Source: Planctomycetota bacterium (lineage in GTDB: Bacteria > Planctomycetota > Phycisphaerae > Sedimentisphaerales > Anaerobacaceae). From it: a DNA stretch of 8,944 nt. Location: contig JAGLTN010000255.1 of NCBI GenBank assembly GCA_023135255.1, forward strand, positions 1 through 8,944, given 5' to 3'. Positions 5,839-8,944 of the stretch are shown here, piece by piece. How positions within the stretch are numbered: the stretch's first letter is position 1; the number at the start of each line of letters is the position of its first letter. The notes beneath the pieces are model-generated. The model did not search any database, had not been told where the DNA came from, and worked only from the letters and a program-made list of their open reading frames with translations. The translations under genes were made by a program, and so were the position numbers.

Positions 5839-8800
5839 TTGCGTACCAGTAGACGGCTAAAAAGGGTTTATGTTTGGGCATTGTTTTTCATTATTATTTT
5901 AGCAGCGACGGTTTGTATTGCTGAGCCTTTAATTTCGGGTGATTTCGATGAGGATAAAATTGTCAGCTTTGGTGATTTGCAGATATTAGCAGATGACTGG
6001 CTTGACAGCAGTACTGTTGCTGATATGGATGGTTCAGGCATGGTTACTTTTAATGATTTTGCTCTATTCGCTAACAACTGGCAGAAAAGTGTCCCGGTTC
6101 TTGTCATAAACGAGTTCATGGCTGAAAATAACATTAATTATGCAGACCCGCAGGGCGACTTTGATGACTGGATCGAAATTTATAACACAACGAATTCTTC
6201 TATCAACTTAGGCGGCATGTATATTACCGATAATTTGTCGGATATTACCAAGTATCGAATACCGACAGGTTTTCCTTCGCAGACTACAGTGCCGGCCCAT
6301 GGTTTTTTAATTCTCTGGGCAGATGAAGATATGACTGACGGAGCAGTTCATCTTGGCATTAAACTTTCAGCAGATGGAGAAGATATAGCTTTATCGGCAG
6401 CAGATGGTGTTACCGTTATTGACTCGCTGACCTTTGGCAACCAGTTGCCTGATATTTCCTATGGCAGCTATCCCGACGGCAGCTCAAGTCGCAGGTATTT
6501 TGGGATACCCACCCCCGGGGCAGCTAACAATGAAGGCTATCTCGGTATTGCACCGGAGCCTGAATTTTCAAGGAGTTCGGGTATTTTCACAGATAACTTC
6601 CAGCTGACAATATCAGTTGACTCTAATACAGCGGTTATTCGCTACACAACAGACCACAGTGTACCAACAGGATCGTCACCGGTTTATACTGGCCCGATTA
6701 CGATATATTCGACAAAAGAGATCATCGCAAGGTCATTTGAGCCCGGCTTTGCAGACAGTGAAATAGAGGGCAAGAACTTTGTTAAAGTCGATAGTGAAGT
6801 TGCCGGTTTCAGCTCAAATATACCAGTGGTGATCTTAGATAGTTTTGGCTATAACATCGATGCGGAGCATAGCGCTACAGAAGAATATCCATATAGAAAT
6901 GTTTATGCTGTAGTTATCGATACCAACGATGCCGGCAGGGCAACTGTTACCGATGAGCCTGACAGCAAGTCAAGAGGCGGCATGAGAGTGCGAGGTCAGA
7001 CCTCAGCCGGTTTCCCGAAAAAACAATATAAGTTTGAGAGTTGGGATTATATGAGTGATGATAAGGATGTTTCTTTCCTCGGTATGCCGGAAGATTCCGA
7101 CTGGATCATTCATGGGCCTTATTCTGATAAATCTTTGATCAGAAATCATCTTACATACAGACTTGCGCGTGACATGGGCAATTATGCGGTAAGGACCGAG
7201 CTTTGCGAGGTATTCAATAACCAGAATGACGGCGAAGTTACTTATGGCGACTATGCAGGTGTGTATGTTTTTATGGAAAGAATTAAAATTGGGGGCGAAA
7301 GACTTCAAAGTGAAAAACTTGAGCCTACAGATAATGCTTTACCTGAAATATCAGGCGGCTACATTATCAAGCAGGACAAGTGGGATGTGGATCCTCCTCC
7401 GGCAGACGAGTATTTTAACACAGCTGTTTATTATAAGCACCTGCAGTACGATGAACCCACTAAAGATGAGCTTACACAAACTCAGAAAGACTGGATCAAA
7501 AATTACTGCAATCAGACGGAGTATGCTTTATCCGGCTCCAATTTTGCGGATCCGATTAACGGCTACCAGAAGTATCTCGACCCGGATAAGTTTGTTGATT
7601 ACCATATCATGGTTGAGATTTCCAGGAATGTTGACGGCTATGGTTTGAGTGACTATATGTTCAAACCTCGTAACGGCAGAATTCAAAGAGGTCCTGTCTG
7701 GGATTATAACCTTGCTTGGGGTAATGCAGATTATGGTGATGGTTGGCTTACAGAGGGGTGGAGATATACTCCTAAGCTGAATCCCGATCCAAGTAGTTGG
7801 GGGAGGGGCTCTTATGCGTGGTTCCAAAGATTATTTGAAGATGATAATTTCTATATCAGATATATAGACAGATGGTTCGCCCTTCGTGAAGGCATCTTTA
7901 AAAATGAGAATATACTAAGTCGTTACGATGGTTATGTTGATATGCTGCAGGAAGCGCAGGAGAGAAACTTCCAAAGGTGGAACATTCTTGGTGTAGATCT
8001 TTGGCCTAACTGGTTTGTCGGCGAAACTTACGAGGAAGAAACTGATTGGCTCAGAAATTGGATATACGAAAGATTCAAATGGATCAATGAGCAGTTCCGC
8101 AAACCTCCGAGATACAACCAGGATGGTGGTCAGATCGATAGCAGCTTTGGATTGACGATTGCCCCTGCCAGTGCACCTTATGTTTATAAGTTCGTAGATT
8201 ATGATGATAACTGGAGCTATCTCGATGACGGCAGTAACCAGGGTACGGACTGGACAATACTTGGGTTTTTGGGTCATGACAGCTGGCCTGTAAATTCTGC
8301 CCAGTTTGGTTTCGGTGACGGTGATGAAACCACTGTTGTCGATTATGGTCCGGATTCGAATAATAAATACATTACTACATATTTCAGAAAGATATTCAAT
8401 GTTGATGAGCTCGAAAAGGTTCAGACTCTGACAGCTAATCTGCTCAGAGATGACGGAGCGGCTATCTGGCTTAATGGCGTAGAATTGGCAAGGGATAATA
8501 TTATAGAGGGTAGATTGCTTTATACCACACTTGCTGCAAGCGAAGTCGAAGGTGTGGATGAGAGCACATATTACAGCCATAGCATTGATCCTAACTATTT
8601 GCTTGAAGGTGAAAACATTCTTGCTGTCGAGGTACACCTAAGCAGTGCAGACAATGAGGACATGAGCTTTGATTGTGAGCTTGAAGGTCTTATTGGCTTT
8701 GCTACTACTCCCGGGACGGTGTACTACACAACTGACGGCAACGATCCTCGTCTGCACGGCGGAGCAGTTAATCCTGCCGCCAATATATACACTACGCCGA

Positions 8801-8944
8801 TAAGCTTTAGCAAGAGCACACAGGTCAAAGCAAGGGAGCTCGATAGCGGCGAATGGACCGCGCTTAATGAAGCAACGTTCTCTGTTGGGCCAGTTAAGGA
8901 CAGCCTGCGTATAACAGAGATAATGTATCATTCGATAGATCCAA
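5839..8944 (+). CDS. Exported dockerin-like/LTD/CotH-kinase protein (gene 2), 3' partial
   Basis: The frame is open for 1035 codons from a TTG start and is cut by the window edge; I read every codon and found no stop. The signal peptide has a basic stretch (residues 2-9) and a hydrophobic core (about 12-25), with likely cleavage after A28. A contiguous dockerin-like module follows, with loop 1 at D35/D37/D39/D46 and loop 2 at D62/D64/D73. Next are a lamin-tail domain (about 86-232), a chitobiase C-terminal-like sandwich (239-317) and a CotH-type kinase domain (about 325-755). Kinase landmarks are RGQTS at 385-389, KKQYK at 394-398, RNVD at 596-599 and WDYN at 621-624. A jelly-roll-like module (about 775-952), a second sandwich with DPRLHGG (955-1014) and the start of a second lamin-tail domain (LRITEIMYH, 1023-1031) complete the visible part. 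The order matches gene 1 minus its LamG domain, so several hundred more residues of lamin-tail domains are expected beyond the edge. The kinase substrate is unknown. Confidence 0.9.
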   Translation, partial: MRTSRRLKRVYVWALFFIIILAATVCIAEPLISGDFDEDKIVSFGDLQILADDWLDSSTVADMDGSGMVTFNDFALFANNWQKSVPVLVINEFMAENNINYADPQGDFDDWIEIYNTTNSSINLGGMYITDNLSDITKYRIPTGFPSQTTVPAHGFLILWADEDMTDGAVHLGIKLSADGEDIALSAADGVTVIDSLTFGNQLPDISYGSYPDGSSSRRYFGIPTPGAANNEGYLGIAPEPEFSRSSGIFTDNFQLTISVDSNTAVIRYTTDHSVPTGSSPVYTGPITIYSTKEIIARSFEPGFADSEIEGKNFVKVDSEVAGFSSNIPVVILDSFGYNIDAEHSATEEYPYRNVYAVVIDTNDAGRATVTDEPDSKSRGGMRVRGQTSAGFPKKQYKFESWDYMSDDKDVSFLGMPEDSDWIIHGPYSDKSLIRNHLTYRLARDMGNYAVRTELCEVFNNQNDGEVTYGDYAGVYVFMERIKIGGERLQSEKLEPTDNALPEISGGYIIKQDKWDVDPPPADEYFNTAVYYKHLQYDEPTKDELTQTQKDWIKNYCNQTEYALSGSNFADPINGYQKYLDPDKFVDYHIMVEISRNVDGYGLSDYMFKPRNGRIQRGPVWDYNLAWGNADYGDGWLTEGWRYTPKLNPDPSSWGRGSYAWFQRLFEDDNFYIRYIDRWFALREGIFKNENILSRYDGYVDMLQEAQERNFQRWNILGVDLWPNWFVGETYEEETDWLRNWIYERFKWINEQFRKPPRYNQDGGQIDSSFGLTIAPASAPYVYKFVDYDDNWSYLDDGSNQGTDWTILGFLGHDSWPVNSAQFGFGDGDETTVVDYGPDSNNKYITTYFRKIFNVDELEKVQTLTANLLRDDGAAIWLNGVELARDNIIEGRLLYTTLAASEVEGVDESTYYSHSIDPNYLLEGENILAVEVHLSSADNEDMSFDCELEGLIGFATTPGTVYYTTDGNDPRLHGGAVNPAANIYTTPISFSKSTQVKARELDSGEWTALNEATFSVGPVKDSLRITEIMYHSIDP

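Noticed and set aside
5893..5925. Lipoprotein signal in gene 2 around C26
   Set aside because: The residues before the cysteine are A-T-V, without Leu at -3 or Gly/Ala/Ser at -1 as in a canonical lipobox. V-C-I-A at 25-28 fits an ordinary signal peptidase I site better.
7226..7648. A 140-codon plus-strand frame inside gene 2, considered as evidence of a frameshift
   Set aside because: The main frame continues without a stop through this stretch and keeps CotH motifs on both sides, so no frameshift is needed.
7915..8637. A 240-codon open frame on the minus strand
   Set aside because: It lies wholly antisense to gene 2, whose sense frame carries recognisable CotH, jelly-roll and sandwich motifs and a strong match to gene 1. 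The antisense translation shows no domain and no plausible start context.
8638..8931. A 97-codon minus-strand open frame next to the previous one
   Set aside because: It is also antisense to the conserved sandwich region of gene 2 (DPRLHGG motif) and has no family resemblance.

Overview
The window carries two large, same-strand genes for exported multidomain proteins, separated by 549 non-coding bases, and nothing else I can support as a gene. No tRNA, rRNA, transposase, CRISPR array or metabolic gene is visible. Both proteins start with a signal peptide followed by dockerin-like, EF-hand-type calcium-binding repeats of the form GDxDxD...DF..LA..WL. They continue with lamin-tail-type (LTD) domains, chitobiase/hexosaminidase C-terminal-like beta-sandwiches and a CotH-type kinase domain. 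Short dockerin-like repeats placed directly after the signal peptide, together with LamG, LTD and CotH modules and a moderately AT-rich base composition, suggest a member of the Planctomycetota, most likely the Phycisphaerae (Sedimentisphaerales-like). This assignment is inference from domain style, not from a marker gene.

Layout: 1-189 is a leader with a candidate sigma70-type promoter, a 19/20-base tandem repeat and a purine-rich ribosome binding site. 190-5289 is gene 1, complete at 1699 codons. 5324-5357 is a perfect 13-bp stem terminator. 5358-5838 is a C-poor intergenic region with an inverted repeat and two competing promoter candidates. 5839-8944 is gene 2, which starts at TTG behind a good AGGAG site and runs off the right edge after 1035 codons. 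Gene 2 is the main coding content of the right third; the open frames antisense to it are shadows.

The two genes are tandem paralogues. Landmark motifs after the N-terminus stay collinear, with an offset of 186-198 residues. One difference explains that offset: gene 1 has a LamG-type domain of about 190 residues inserted between the two halves of its dockerin-like module, while gene 2 keeps the halves adjacent. Gene 1 ends in three further LTD domains that, with the N-terminal one, alternate between two subtypes (A-B-A-B). Gene 2 is cut just as its second LTD begins.

Working together (inference): the pair would be secreted, probably retained at the cell surface or in the extracellular matrix through calcium-dependent repeats and beta-sandwich modules, and each would carry a CotH-like kinase fold that could phosphorylate extracytoplasmic proteins. 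The terminator and the separate leader suggest that the two genes are transcribed independently.
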